A DNA stretch of 64,000 bases from assembly GCF_016765635.1 (NCBI RefSeq), contig NZ_JAESVD010000003.1:1-64000 (forward strand), read 5' to 3'. Both the position numbers and the translations under genes were made by a program. The DNA comes from Shewanella schlegeliana. GTDB lineage: Bacteria; Pseudomonadota; Gammaproteobacteria; Enterobacterales; Shewanellaceae. The notes beneath the pieces are model-generated. The model was not told the origin of the DNA and searched no databases. It saw only the letters and a program-made list of their open reading frames with translations. This document shows positions 6,412 through 16,300 of the stretch, piece after piece (within the stretch, counting starts at the first letter, position 1; each line of letters opens with the position of its first letter).

Positions 6412-8517
6412 TCAAATCCGTTTCATTAGCATTAAAGTTTCTTTTATATCGAGCATCCAAAAGGCTCGCCTAAAAAAGTTACTCATCCCCTGCAACCTTA
6501 TATCAATAGCAGTGGCACACTCAACCACTCCTATTGCAGGCTCAGCATAACAATGTAATGGCTCGAACGAATACTTGCGGCTTTCAGGAGCTCCCAACAA
6601 CAGATAACCCGACATTACTGGACACAGTGAAGCATGTTGCTTCAGCAGCCTCAGTAACCCATCAAGACTATCCATTTGATATCTGGTCGGCATTACCCAT
6701 TTACCGGATGCAGGAAGCCGCCTTAGTTTTGAATAAAGTGATGCTTCGCTACGATACAGCTCGCACCATTCATTGACAGTGCCTATCTCAGGAGGATGCA
6801 TTACCCCTCCGGCAAAGTTGGCAGGAAAGCTTGCCTTTATGGCACCAACAGAATTATCGAGTGCATCTAAGTCCTCTTTATAGCCATCGATATGCACCAC
6901 GAGATCAAACACCAAATCACAGTGCCGGTTATCTACAATCCCAGCTCGCCTAAACTGGTTTTCTTTTGGCCCTTGCATACCGTACTCAGGCAGTTTTTTA
7001 CCTGCTACAGATGAGTACTGACGGATAAACCACGAAAATGAGGTCATTCTAAGCTGAGTACCAAGCCTTTCATTTAATCGTCGTTGATAGTTATGCATCA
7101 TACCCCACACAGCGGTTAACGACGGGATGCCGGCACAATAAGGATTAGATAACGCTTGGGCATCAAATACTCGTATGCCTTCCAAATACAAATAACGTTG
7201 CAGATTGTCTTCATCTTGATCTATTGCTACTGCATTTGGTTCTTTCGAGAGGTTATCGATTAACCATTTCAAACTGCTTTTTAATGGCTTCATCAAACGC
7301 TGATGGAAAGCATATTTCTGTAATGAATTTGAGTTAGACAGTACTGTGTTTAACAGGCTAAACATCGGGCTGAGTAACTCAATAAGGTTTTCTTTTGGCG
7401 CAGTTAAAAACTGATACTCAAATGAGCCATGAATACAGGCGAGTTTACTAGCGTTAACCTTGTTATCTTCCACCTCTAAACGCCACTCTAATAATGGTGA
7501 TAACCATTCAGTTAGGGTTGATCTTACCTGCCTCATACAAGCAACTTTCTGCAGCCTACGTTGCTTCAATGCCAGTTCAGAACCGTTTGAAAGAAGACCC
7601 TCTAAGGCTTTTTTAAATCGAAGTTGTGATAACGCGCCTTGGTTTAGCACAGTTTGACAGGCTTGAACCTTTAATACCCAAGAGTCACTTAATCCATGCG
7701 CTGCACTTCCTATCCGAGGTGGATAATTTAACGCATTGACGTTGCCGCCAAGAGAAGCCGACAACTCACTAACAGCAGCAGGACGCGTAAACTCAATATT
7801 GGTGTATCGGCCCTGCTTAGCCATTGCTGCTTGTTGTATTTCAGCTTGCAGTGCGTGGCTAGCAACTGGCGTTATCGCCAAATAGCCATCTCGATAAGGC
7901 AGACGAACCTGAATGGAATATTTATCGACACGATTGGGGCTATAATCGTTAGGCAATGAAGCTTTTACTCTGCCGCACACATTCATGAAGTGTTTCACAG
8001 ACATACCAAGTTGCTGAAAAGCTGTCTTCCACTCCTTAGGAGGCTCAACCAAAAGAATCGCGAGGCAACAAACACGCTCTTGCCAGATAAAATGACAGCT
8101 AAATAACTTTGCTAGATTCACTTTGGCACTGTCATGTGACCAACCTAAAGCTCTAATGCAATTTGCGCTACTCAATACATGAGGATGTGAAAACGGAGAT
8201 GCTGCAATCAGCCTTTGTTTGCTGACTCGTATATCAGGGTACTTTAAATTATGCGTATGTAACCATTGCACCTCCTCAACACAAGCATCTATATGCGCAT
8301 CAGTATTGAGTGTTTGCTTGGCTAACCTTTTATCAAGTAGATCATCAACCCGTTTTCTAGGGTAAGTCAGATTAAGTAGAATGGTTAATGCAGCAGCTTC
8401 ACTGCCCGTCACATCTATCGGTGCGGTGTACGCGGTAAATGCTCGCCTTAATGCAATATTACGCTCAGCGATATCGTCAATGTCTAACAACTCTTGGAAT
8501 TTCAGTTTATCTACCAT
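6412..8517 (-). CDS. cas8f: Cas8f-Cas5f fusion, PAM-recognising large subunit
   Basis: A 701-residue protein following tniQ with a 7-nt overlap. In I-F3 transposons Cas8 and Cas5 are fused into one chain of about 640-700 residues that binds the crRNA 5' handle and reads the PAM. That is the length and position seen here. No catalytic residues are expected. The assignment rests on the operon order (tniQ, cas8f, cas7f, cas6f) and size, because this subunit is poorly conserved and I recognise no sharp motif in it. Several Arg/Lys-rich stretches in the middle third could contact nucleic acid. Confidence 0.9.
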   Translation of the reverse strand: MVDKLKFQELLDIDDIAERNIALRRAFTAYTAPIDVTGSEAAALTILLNLTYPRKRVDDLLDKRLAKQTLNTDAHIDACVEEVQWLHTHNLKYPDIRVSKQRLIAASPFSHPHVLSSANCIRALGWSHDSAKVNLAKLFSCHFIWQERVCCLAILLVEPPKEWKTAFQQLGMSVKHFMNVCGRVKASLPNDYSPNRVDKYSIQVRLPYRDGYLAITPVASHALQAEIQQAAMAKQGRYTNIEFTRPAAVSELSASLGGNVNALNYPPRIGSAAHGLSDSWVLKVQACQTVLNQGALSQLRFKKALEGLLSNGSELALKQRRLQKVACMRQVRSTLTEWLSPLLEWRLEVEDNKVNASKLACIHGSFEYQFLTAPKENLIELLSPMFSLLNTVLSNSNSLQKYAFHQRLMKPLKSSLKWLIDNLSKEPNAVAIDQDEDNLQRYLYLEGIRVFDAQALSNPYCAGIPSLTAVWGMMHNYQRRLNERLGTQLRMTSFSWFIRQYSSVAGKKLPEYGMQGPKENQFRRAGIVDNRHCDLVFDLVVHIDGYKEDLDALDNSVGAIKASFPANFAGGVMHPPEIGTVNEWCELYRSEASLYSKLRRLPASGKWVMPTRYQMDSLDGLLRLLKQHASLCPVMSGYLLLGAPESRKYSFEPLHCYAEPAIGVVECATAIDIRLQGMSNFFRRAFWMLDIKETLMLMKRI

Positions 8518-9746
8518 GCTGATAAATACATCCCTTGTTTATCATTACCAAAACTCACCTTGTATTCGATGACTTGCCTTAGGTAAAACACACCAATATG
8601 AGGATCAATTCGAGTATGAATTTTCTGCCTCATTCCAGCTATTAACACGCCATCTTGGTAGAGTCGATATACTTGCTCATGGGTAGTTGAAAGTAATACT
8701 GCCGTTTCAGCCACAGAGACCAACATATCAGCCACATTAGGCTTTTTTGATTTTGGATGTGACTCAACTAGTTTGCTAAGGTAATCCATCAAAGCAAGAT
8801 GGATAAAATGCGGCTCTTTATCTTCTGGCAGTAAACACTGAGACTGCAGAATCAGTTCTCCGTAAATAGACCGAAATGATGTGCGATTAAATAGGTCAAT
8901 AAGCCTCGCCTCTGCACCAGAAGTCACCACATCGAGTTCTCGGTAGAAACTTGATGGCCAATCTTCAAAGTAGCCAACTGATCCATGTAGCATACATTCA
9001 GCATTTTTAACACGACGCTTCTGGTACCAAAGCAAAGCAGCAAATCGCTGAGTCGCTGATGTGCCCATAAATAACAGAGGATTGTTAGATAAAGCGTCAC
9101 CTTCAAACAAGCTACGGGACAATACAACCGCTTGGCTATCGGCTTTCTCGCTCGGAGCTGTGGCAAACTCAAAGCCGCAAACGCAATGAGCAATAGATTC
9201 GTTCCCAATATAATTGATAGGTTGTTGGCAATCAGGGCAATGATGAAGCAGTTCACACTCATGCTTGGCACACACCTCAACAGGCTTAATATACCAAGCC
9301 TGGCGAATATAGGGCTCTTCTTTCAGGCATTGAGGACAAATAGGCACAGTCTCAATACCAGCTTCATCAGCGCAGCGAATAAAGCTCAGCGGAATATCAA
9401 CACCATTACGGTGTACTGCCGACATACCTCCCACAAACGTTCTATTAGAGCGTAGTAAGGCTAGTTTTTGTAACTCATGTGGTGGTAAATCAAGGAGGGA
9501 TTCAAGCAAGCTCAACGCCCGCATTCTAAAGTGGCTATTGTGCTTGGCGTGATAAACATTAAGGCGTTTTAGCTCGATAGGAAATGCACCATGAGCCTCA
9601 AAATCTAACTCATGCAACTCTTCGCGAATGGCCAAACTTAACTGCTGATACGAGTCAAAAAAGTTCTCAGCTACGACTCGCAGCAAGTAACTTTCCAGTG
9701 ACTCATCAGAGAATGCTCGTGCTTTAGGAGAAAAGAGAAAAGCCAT
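8511..9746 (-). CDS. tniQ: TniQ, links Cascade to the transposase
   Basis: A 411-residue TniQ/TnsD-family protein that dimerises on Cascade near Cas6-Cas7 and passes the target site to TnsC. The zinc-binding core is visible from residue 137: CPQC, then CAKH, HHCPDC and a final CVCG, the alternating Cys/His pattern of this family. The N terminus (MAFLFSPKARAFSDESLESY) fits the Pro-rich opening followed by a helix of TniQ proteins. It is the only TniQ homologue in the window. No separate TnsD-like protein is seen, so homing to the attachment gene must go through the guide RNA. It is the first gene of the tniQ-cas operon, with an Xre-type operator just upstream of its start. Confidence 0.93.
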   Translation of the reverse strand: MAFLFSPKARAFSDESLESYLLRVVAENFFDSYQQLSLAIREELHELDFEAHGAFPIELKRLNVYHAKHNSHFRMRALSLLESLLDLPPHELQKLALLRSNRTFVGGMSAVHRNGVDIPLSFIRCADEAGIETVPICPQCLKEEPYIRQAWYIKPVEVCAKHECELLHHCPDCQQPINYIGNESIAHCVCGFEFATAPSEKADSQAVVLSRSLFEGDALSNNPLLFMGTSATQRFAALLWYQKRRVKNAECMLHGSVGYFEDWPSSFYRELDVVTSGAEARLIDLFNRTSFRSIYGELILQSQCLLPEDKEPHFIHLALMDYLSKLVESHPKSKKPNVADMLVSVAETAVLLSTTHEQVYRLYQDGVLIAGMRQKIHTRIDPHIGVFYLRQVIEYKVSFGNDKQGMYLSAW

Positions 9747-9757
9747 ACAGCACCAAA

Positions 9758-9774
9758 ACTAAGGAAGTCTTAGT
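9758..9774 (-). promoter_or_regulatory. Xre operator in front of tniQ-cas
   Basis: ACTAAGGAAGTCTTAGT, with 6-bp inverted arms, lies 11 bases upstream of the tniQ start. It shares the CTAAG-N5-CTTAG pattern with the site at 19547-19561 in front of the element's xre gene. Binding here would block transcription of the whole tniQ-cas operon. Confidence 0.7.
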
Positions 9775-10101
9775 TATAAACTATTCAATCTAGAGCTACT
9801 TTGCAAGGAAAATTAAAGCGTACTAAATAGTTTCTACCCCAAAACGAGCTTGCCATCTCTAAACGAGTAACCATATTTATTGACGTGCTTTATCGATTAT
9901 ATGAAACATCTTGATAAGTTCGGGACTGATACTGAGAAGATAAAGGGAATAGTGCGTTCAATGAGAACTATGGTGTTCGAAAACCACGAGAAGTTGTCTT
10001 TGGTTTTGAGTACAAAATGACTCCCTATGAAGCTAAGATCCAGAAGAAAAAGATGACTTAGAGGAGATGCGCAACGATGATCACTGAGTTGCAAGCATTA
10101 A
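9775..10101. other. tniQ promoter region and unassigned sequence
   Basis: About 330 bases. The part next to 9775 must hold the tniQ-cas promoter. From 9901 to 10060 short plus-strand frames (39 codons from the ATG at 9901, then a shifted frame) look like scrambled coding sequence, perhaps a remnant. No family is recognisable. Confidence 0.35.
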
Positions 10102-10121
10102 AAAGCCGCGATTGCGGCTTT
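10102..10121 (-). terminator. terminator after the kinase operon
   Basis: AAAGCCGC and GCGGCTTT pair over a four-base loop. On the minus strand the stem is followed by TTTT within its tail, 8 bases past the stop of the small gene at 10129. Confidence 0.6.
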
Positions 10122-10128
10122 CAAGCTA

Positions 10129-10305
10129 TTAGAGTCGAATATGTCCAGAAGGACTGATAGGGGCGCTAAAATCAACACCTTTATCTTGCTTACTTCTACC
10201 AGTTAAAGCTATGCGCTCTTTGTAACTGAGCTTAGAATTAACAGGTTTAGCAAGAGAAGATCGGCTGCAAAAGCTATCTCTAATACTTATTTTGTTTTTA
10301 CTCAT
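10129..10305 (-). CDS. 58-residue protein, third gene of the kinase operon
   Basis: A short frame with an excellent AGGAGG site seven bases before its ATG, beginning 30 bases after the kinase stop and ending just before a terminator. The protein starts MSKNKISIRDSFCSRSSLAK and is Ser/Lys/Arg-rich, with about 12 serines, no hydrophobic segment and little predicted order. As a small basic, Ser-rich companion of a Ser/Thr kinase it could be the substrate, an inhibitor or an adaptor; this is inference from position. I do not recognise a family. The ribosome-binding site and the operon position are the reasons to believe it is real. Confidence 0.6.
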   Translation of the reverse strand: MSKNKISIRDSFCSRSSLAKPVNSKLSYKERIALTGRSKQDKGVDFSAPISPSGHIRL

Positions 10306-10335
10306 GCGACCTCCTATTTAGTCATACAGTAGTCG

Positions 10336-11382
10336 TTAGATACTTTGTCTTAAGAACCGCTTTAGCTCTGCGTCAGTTAAGTAATCTTTACTGTAATTAG
10401 CAGTTGCAGTTCGCTTATCCGTCGTACCTATTTTGAACGCAGTGGACTTGCGATCCGTATCTATCTGTAGACAGTGTAATACACCTGATGATGATCTTTT
10501 AGACCATTTTCGTATATGCTCATTTTGCTCATACTCCCAATCTAGGTAATTTTCGTCCACATCAGATATCGCATTGATAATCTCAAGGGCTGTTTCAAAC
10601 CTATTGTCGGGATCGACTTCGAGACACTTTGTTATCGCGTCTTTTACTTTCTTATGTATGTGTGTAGGGATTAAATTTCTGTCAGGGAAAGTTCCATTTC
10701 CAAGGTCTTGTAAAAACTTACCTTGATCAAAAGCTCCACCTAGAGAGTAAGAATCGAACTGAGAGTTGAAGCAGTCACTGCCGACACACATTCGATACAT
10801 TGTTAGGCCAGCTTGGTATATATCAAAGCTAGTGGAGAATTCTCGTGTGTTTATCGCCTCTGGGGGCACATGCTTACTGTACAATTGTTTTGGTGTTGTA
10901 AAGCCGTACTCATCCATGTGCATAGCAAGGCCAAAATCAGAAAGCATGGCCTCATTACGGTCAGAGAGCAGAATGTTATCTGGCTTTAAATCGAAGTGCA
11001 GTAGGTTGTTAGAGTGGATATTGTGTAAGCCACTAATGAATTGGACAGAGTAACGAATTATCTCTCTTAAAGTGAGAAACCTTTGGTTCATCATCCCACT
11101 CAAAGATCCATTTTGGTAGTAGGGCATAGTGATGTAAATAAAATCATTATCCTGACAGGCATAGTTGACTTCTACAACATTTGGATGTTTGTTATCGTAG
11201 ACCTTTCTTGCCTCGTCGAAAAATTGTTCTGCATCGGAAAAGTTAGCTTTATTAATTCTCTTGAGCACCATTTCAGCGTTTAGAGCAGAGTCCAATATCC
11301 TATAAACGTCAGAGTTTTTACCTTCTTGTCCAATATCTTCAAGTATCTCAAAGGTAACTTCTGCTACTTGATATCTAGACAT
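10336..11382 (-). CDS. Hanks-type serine/threonine protein kinase
   Basis: A 348-residue cytoplasmic kinase with no membrane segment. Visible elements: the ATP-binding lysine in VLK (residue 41), the catalytic loop HFDLKPDN at 129-136, the metal-binding DFG at 149-151, and PPEA as the APE-like motif. The first loop is HFD, not HRD, so this is a non-RD kinase that may not need activation-loop phosphorylation. The glycine loop is degenerate (IGQEGKNSDVY). About 75 residues follow the kinase domain and have no recognised fold. It overlaps the upstream RNase H-like gene by 8 nt and is followed by a 58-residue gene. Kinases with this architecture occur in phage defence, and the transposon cargo setting suggests the same here, but the target is unknown. 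Confidence 0.85.
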   Translation of the reverse strand: MSRYQVAEVTFEILEDIGQEGKNSDVYRILDSALNAEMVLKRINKANFSDAEQFFDEARKVYDNKHPNVVEVNYACQDNDFIYITMPYYQNGSLSGMMNQRFLTLREIIRYSVQFISGLHNIHSNNLLHFDLKPDNILLSDRNEAMLSDFGLAMHMDEYGFTTPKQLYSKHVPPEAINTREFSTSFDIYQAGLTMYRMCVGSDCFNSQFDSYSLGGAFDQGKFLQDLGNGTFPDRNLIPTHIHKKVKDAITKCLEVDPDNRFETALEIINAISDVDENYLDWEYEQNEHIRKWSKRSSSGVLHCLQIDTDRKSTAFKIGTTDKRTATANYSKDYLTDAELKRFLRQSI

Positions 11383-11833
11383 TTACAGCCCCCTTTGCAA
11401 CTAAGATTGCCTCACGTTCTTTGTCTGAAAATGCCCCCCAGTCATTGACTTCGGCGTAATCTTCCTCATTTTTAATAAGGCTTTTCACCTTCGTTTTAGT
11501 AATCTGTAACTTTGAGGCAATGGTCGTTATTGCTCCTTGGTAGTGAGCTTTAAGCGTACTTGAAGCGAAAGTTTCTTGAATAACGCCTTCTATTTGTACA
11601 CGCTCAATACTAACTTGCCTTGCCGTAGGCTCTGATAACCTAATTCCAGCTTTTTCTACTTTGAATTCTCGTAAAATATCTAAAAGAGTGGCACGAACAT
11701 ATTTTAGTTTCTCTGGGGTCTCTAGGGCATTAGGGATACAGACTTCTTCGACGTTTATAATTCGGTTTTCATCTGAATCAAAAATACAAAATGTAACTTC
11801 TGTTGGTGATACTCTTAAGCCTAGTGTTCGCAT
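11375..11833 (-). CDS. RNase H/RuvC-fold-like protein, partner of the kinase
   Basis: A 152-residue protein beginning MRTLGLRVSPTEVTFCIFDS, which looks like the first two strands of an RNase H-type fold (RuvC/YqgF/DUF3010-like). It ends with a helix containing FSDKEREAILVAKGA, reminiscent of the last acidic helix of those folds. The usual first-strand catalytic Asp (G-x-D-x-G) is replaced by RVSP, so it may be inactive. The start at 11833 has GGAAG before the ATG; a TTG eleven codons further up is less likely. It overlaps the kinase gene by 8 nt and opens the operon. It may be a nucleic-acid sensor for the kinase. The fold call is by eye and uncertain. Confidence 0.45.
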   Translation of the reverse strand: MRTLGLRVSPTEVTFCIFDSDENRIINVEEVCIPNALETPEKLKYVRATLLDILREFKVEKAGIRLSEPTARQVSIERVQIEGVIQETFASSTLKAHYQGAITTIASKLQITKTKVKSLIKNEEDYAEVNDWGAFSDKEREAILVAKGAVNV

Positions 11834-12264
11834 GATAACTTCCACTGTAGAAAAGATAGTTGCCAAGTATAATCATTGGGTTACATTATTCAATACATAC
11901 TTATTGCAGACGCTACAACCCTCAGAAAATGTGTCCCCTCGTGTATGTGGCTCCCCCAAAAAACGTTCACAGACGCACGTAGACACATCCAGATTACGGG
12001 TTCAGGTCTTGTATTTTGCAAGATAAATGTAGTTGCGTATCAAATTAGGGCTTTCGAATAATTTGATTACTTGTACTAATCAAATTATTACTAGTTAAAA
12101 TCAGAGATCTAGCTAGTTCTGTCCAAAATGGTTAAATACAAAACAAATATATTTTGTGCACTTGTATTATTCCGGCTAGTGCAAAAGAAAGACGGTTAAA
12201 GAGTCTCCCCCTATTTCTTCAACACTGACATCATGTAGCGCTTGAATCAGTACCAGACTTCTAT
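11834..12264. other. intergenic, no gene seen
   Basis: About 430 bases upstream of the kinase operon and downstream of the 269-residue gene. The right part should contain that gene's transcript end and the left part the operon promoter. Short plus-strand frames here lack ribosome-binding sites and are taken as chance. Confidence 0.4.
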
Positions 12265-13074
12265 TTAATTTCTGTTGTGACGGTTTCTCACTATCCTTAT
12301 TGCATCTCCAGTGGCGAGCCTATCTGAAGAGAGATCCAATATCACGTTTATAATATCTGCTAATGCATTGTTACTAAAACGAAAGTCTGAGGGTAGACCA
12401 TTTAAACCATCAAAACTGTAGTCAAAAGCCAATACAAAGTCTTTAATGTCAGAAGCCCTGCCTTTTAAAACGCTTTCAGGGAGCTCGCTGTGACTAGGCG
12501 ACGGCTGAATTTTCTCAAAAGAAGCTATAGACTCAGCAACGTCAGCTCTTGTAGGCCAATATTTTAGATCAAACTGACCACGTAAGGACTGTATTTTATC
12601 TGAAACATAGCTTTGGTATAAGTGATTATCTTCGCTTGCCAGTTCAATCATATCAACAGTTGTTTGATAGTCACTTTTTTGAAATCCAGATAATTCATAG
12701 ACTTCATCTTGTCTTCTTAGAGCAAAAGCTAGTTTCTCGGAAAGCTCTACTATTTCCTCTTTAAGTGTATTTAATTCTTTTAAATCTAATCTAACTTGGA
12801 CTACATCATTTTTGCAAAAATCAATACTCATCCAAATATATTCAAGTGTTAACCATATGTACGCATTATTTGGGGGATATCCATCAAATTTATCAGAGTA
12901 TCCAAATTTCTTTATCAACTCATGGAATACTAGAGTGAGCTCATCAGCTCTTTCTAGCATTCTCTCCATCACAGGCCAATAGCTCATCCATATATGATTT
13001 TGTTTATTACTTTTCAGTTCTCGCTCTATAAAAGCTTTACAGAAAGCTGTAGGGCTGTTGGTTGGGAGTGCCAT
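12265..13074 (-). CDS. unknown soluble 269-residue cargo protein
   Basis: No family recognised. The protein has no signal peptide and no clear membrane helix. It is rich in Trp, Tyr and acidic residues in the first third (IWMSYWPVMERM, YIWLTLEYIWMS), then has a Leu/Lys/Glu-rich helical stretch at about residues 95-125 with coiled-coil character. It is transcribed away from the large nuclease-STAND gene, whose start is 230 bases off, so the two share a divergent promoter region and may be co-regulated. It could be a partner of that protein or an unrelated cargo gene. No catalytic motif was seen. Confidence 0.6.
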   Translation of the reverse strand: MALPTNSPTAFCKAFIERELKSNKQNHIWMSYWPVMERMLERADELTLVFHELIKKFGYSDKFDGYPPNNAYIWLTLEYIWMSIDFCKNDVVQVRLDLKELNTLKEEIVELSEKLAFALRRQDEVYELSGFQKSDYQTTVDMIELASEDNHLYQSYVSDKIQSLRGQFDLKYWPTRADVAESIASFEKIQPSPSHSELPESVLKGRASDIKDFVLAFDYSFDGLNGLPSDFRFSNNALADIINVILDLSSDRLATGDAIRIVRNRHNRN

Positions 13075-13303
13075 TAACTAATTCCTTATTCGTACTTTTC
13101 GTTAGTGTACTTAGAGTACGCTTTATGAGTTTAATTGCCGTATCTAAAGAACAGAAAATGTTAGGGTTTAGATCGCTCGTGAAAATCAATATCGAACAAA
13201 GCTGTACATCTCAAAGATGATAGCCATACCCACCTTAATCAATGATTTTTATAGAAATTACGTATAACATGGATTTTATACTTGGCAGATTAGAAAAATT
13301 GAT

Positions 13304-16300
13304 ATGAAAGTCAAAAATTCCGCAATTATTTATACTGGATACGATTATCAAACTCTACAAGGAGTGAAACTACTTGCCGAGTGGATCCATAGTCCTACTA
13401 GATATTTGAGAGTGGCTTTCGAGGCTGACAGAGATGGAAATGAAGCTCCGGAAGGGATAGATGATATTGTTTGTGAGCGTCCAGATGGTGTTAAAGATTT
13501 TTGGCAGGTCAAGTTTACTCCTTCTTCAGAAAAGCATGAGAATGGCCTCACTTGGGATTGGCTTTTAAAAATTTCAGGGAAAACGGCGAAGTCTCGTTCA
13601 ATTCTTAAAAAACTTTTTGATGCTATTTCCGCTGTACCCGATGAAAAGCTCGGTGATGTTGTTTTGCTAACCAACAAGCGGCCAGATAGGGTTATGGAGT
13701 CTTGTTTATGTGAGGAAAATATCAATTTCACTCAAATTGATACCGACACGCAGAGTAAGATAATTCATCAACTGGGAAGTTGTGAAGCTGCTAAATTATT
13801 TTTTTCGAGATTAACTATTCAACACAGTGATTACGACTATCCAGCGACAAATCGTAGTGTTCGTTCTGAGCTGCTAAAATTTTCCGATCATGCAGGTGTT
13901 GAGCGGCTTATAGCAAGATCTCGAGAGTGGGCAATGTTCAAAAACAATCCACCTGAAAACGGCTGGATTCGCCTTAACCATGTTAGAGAAGTCTTATCAC
14001 CGAAAAGACCTGAGCCTATTCCGGAGATATTTTCCGTACCAAAGGACTACAGTCTTCCAAATAACGAGTTTCATAATGGATTATTTACTAACATTATCAA
14101 TTCAAGTGGTGGTGTAATAACCCTAACAGGTAAGCCTGGCGCGGGAAAAAGTACATATTTATCATATCTATGTCAGTCATTAGAGCTACAAGACATTCCG
14201 CTAGTGCGCCACCACTATTTCTTATCGCTGGGAGATTCAACGGACGACAGGCTAAGCCCAAGAGTTGTTGCCGAATCTCTGCTGTATCAAATTAATAGTT
14301 TTCACAAAGAGATCGGTGCGGATACTTCTCAACCAGAAAACTTACGTGAAGCATTAAAGTCTTGCGCCGATTACTACAAAACCAAAGGAAAGGTCTTTGT
14401 AGTACTGATTGATGGCCTAGATCATGTTTGGCGAGACAATGCTAAAAATAAGAAACCATTAGATGAAACTTTCAGACAACTGTTACCTACAACAGATAAC
14501 TTAGTAATACTTGTTGGCACGCAACCAGTTGATGATGAATTACTTCCTAGGATACTACTTACTCATTCACCGAAGCGGAATTGGCACTGGTTGCCTGAAA
14601 TGTCTGGCAATTCCATATATGAGTTTTTAAAACTACATGTTGAGTCAGGTCGATTATTCATGAACTGCCATGATGATCATGTGGATGAAGAGATTCAAAA
14701 AAGTGCAAGGGCATTGTTAGATAATACCAATGGATATCCTCTACATTTAATTTATTCAGTTGAGTTTCTTTCCCAAAATGGCTTAGCACTTTCATCATAC
14801 CAAGTTGAGAGACTTCCTCCGTGTTCCGATGGCAATATCACTACTTACTATTCAGAACTGTGGCGTAGCCTCACTTATAGGCAACAAGATGTTCTACATC
14901 TTTGTAGTGGTTTTCAGTTTGCTTGGCCGAGACAAGCGATTGGTACCGTTGTAAAAGACGAACATGACTACGCACCTAGTGTAGATGCAGTGGCGCATAT
15001 GCTGTCTGAAGGAATATCAGGATCAAGGCCTTTCCATGAAAGTTTAGTGGTGTTTGTTCAAAACCAAGAAGATCACCAACAGCGAATAAACGCATTGCTA
15101 CCATGCGTGTGTGATTGGTTGTGCTCAAAAGCACCAATACACTTAAAAGATAACTGGCTTTGGTCTAGCCAAGCTAGAGCTGGCGACTCTTCCGAGCTAC
15201 GACTTGGTGTTACTCGAGATTGGGTACTCGATAAACTTGTTATTGGAATGCCTGTTAAGTCGTGTATTCGGCTGCTATCCGAAGCAGAAACATATGCGTT
15301 TAGAGAACTTAAATATGCAGAGGCATTTAGACATCGAGAACTGAAAACCAGACTATTTAATGGCCCTGAGTTCCAGACATGGGATTCCACTAGTCTTGGG
15401 ATACTGTCATTAGTTAACGCAGACGAGCCTTCTCTGAATGAAATAATTTCTGGTCAGAATGAGTACTCGCCAATCAAACTCGCTATATTGGCAATTGTCT
15501 TGTGGTCTACAGGAAAAAGAGAACAAGCCAAGCTCTTATCAATGAGTGCTATAGACAGGTATAGATCAAAAACAAAGCTACTATCTTCACGACACTCACA
15601 GAACGATGAAGCCGAAGTAACTGCATTGATAAAAGCAGGAGTATTAACCGACAGCCTTAACTATGATGTGATTTTTGAAAATGAAATCTTTTCCGATTGG
15701 TCTGAAGGATGTTTAGCAAGCTTTAGAAATGCATGTCTGATAAAAAAGGATCTCGGTTTACTTTTAAGGGCTTGGGATTGCTTACCAGCCAAAGCACCTC
15801 AAATTTTTCAATTCGAACTGGGTGCCATTAGGCTAAGTATTGTAGAAGATGCAGATATTACCTGTAGGCCTGAATATAAACATTTCTCATCACAAAAGTT
15901 ATCTTGTTTTGTTGATCTGTATTCTAAACATAAATTTTCAAGCATAACTGCTTATGATTTTGTTAGTACTTCGCTTTCACAATTTAAGGTGAAAGCATCC
16001 AGTGATTATTATGACTGGTTCTTTTCTTCTCTTTGTATCAGGTTAAATGCTGAAGGCGATTACTCTTGGCTGCCTGTCAGTGCTTCTTCAGAACAAGTAG
16101 ATACTTCCAATCACTATCATTTACTCAATGAATTATCAGACTGGATTTCTCGTGAGCTTGTAGCAGGAAATTCATTACACTTTGACTTTGTTTGTTCGAT
16201 ATTTCCATCCGCTCCAATTTTGGATGAGATCCAATGGGAGAGTCGTAGATCAGATATAACACTAAAGCGAAAGTGGATTGAAATTGCAGCAGACTGCCAC

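Noticed and set aside
8924..9455. Overlapping frames on both strands inside tniQ
   Set aside because: Shadows of the tniQ reading frame, with no independent start signals.
9901..10060. Possible small or frameshifted gene upstream of tniQ
   Set aside because: Only 39 codons before a stop, no ribosome-binding site and no recognisable family; kept only as a note on the intergenic region.
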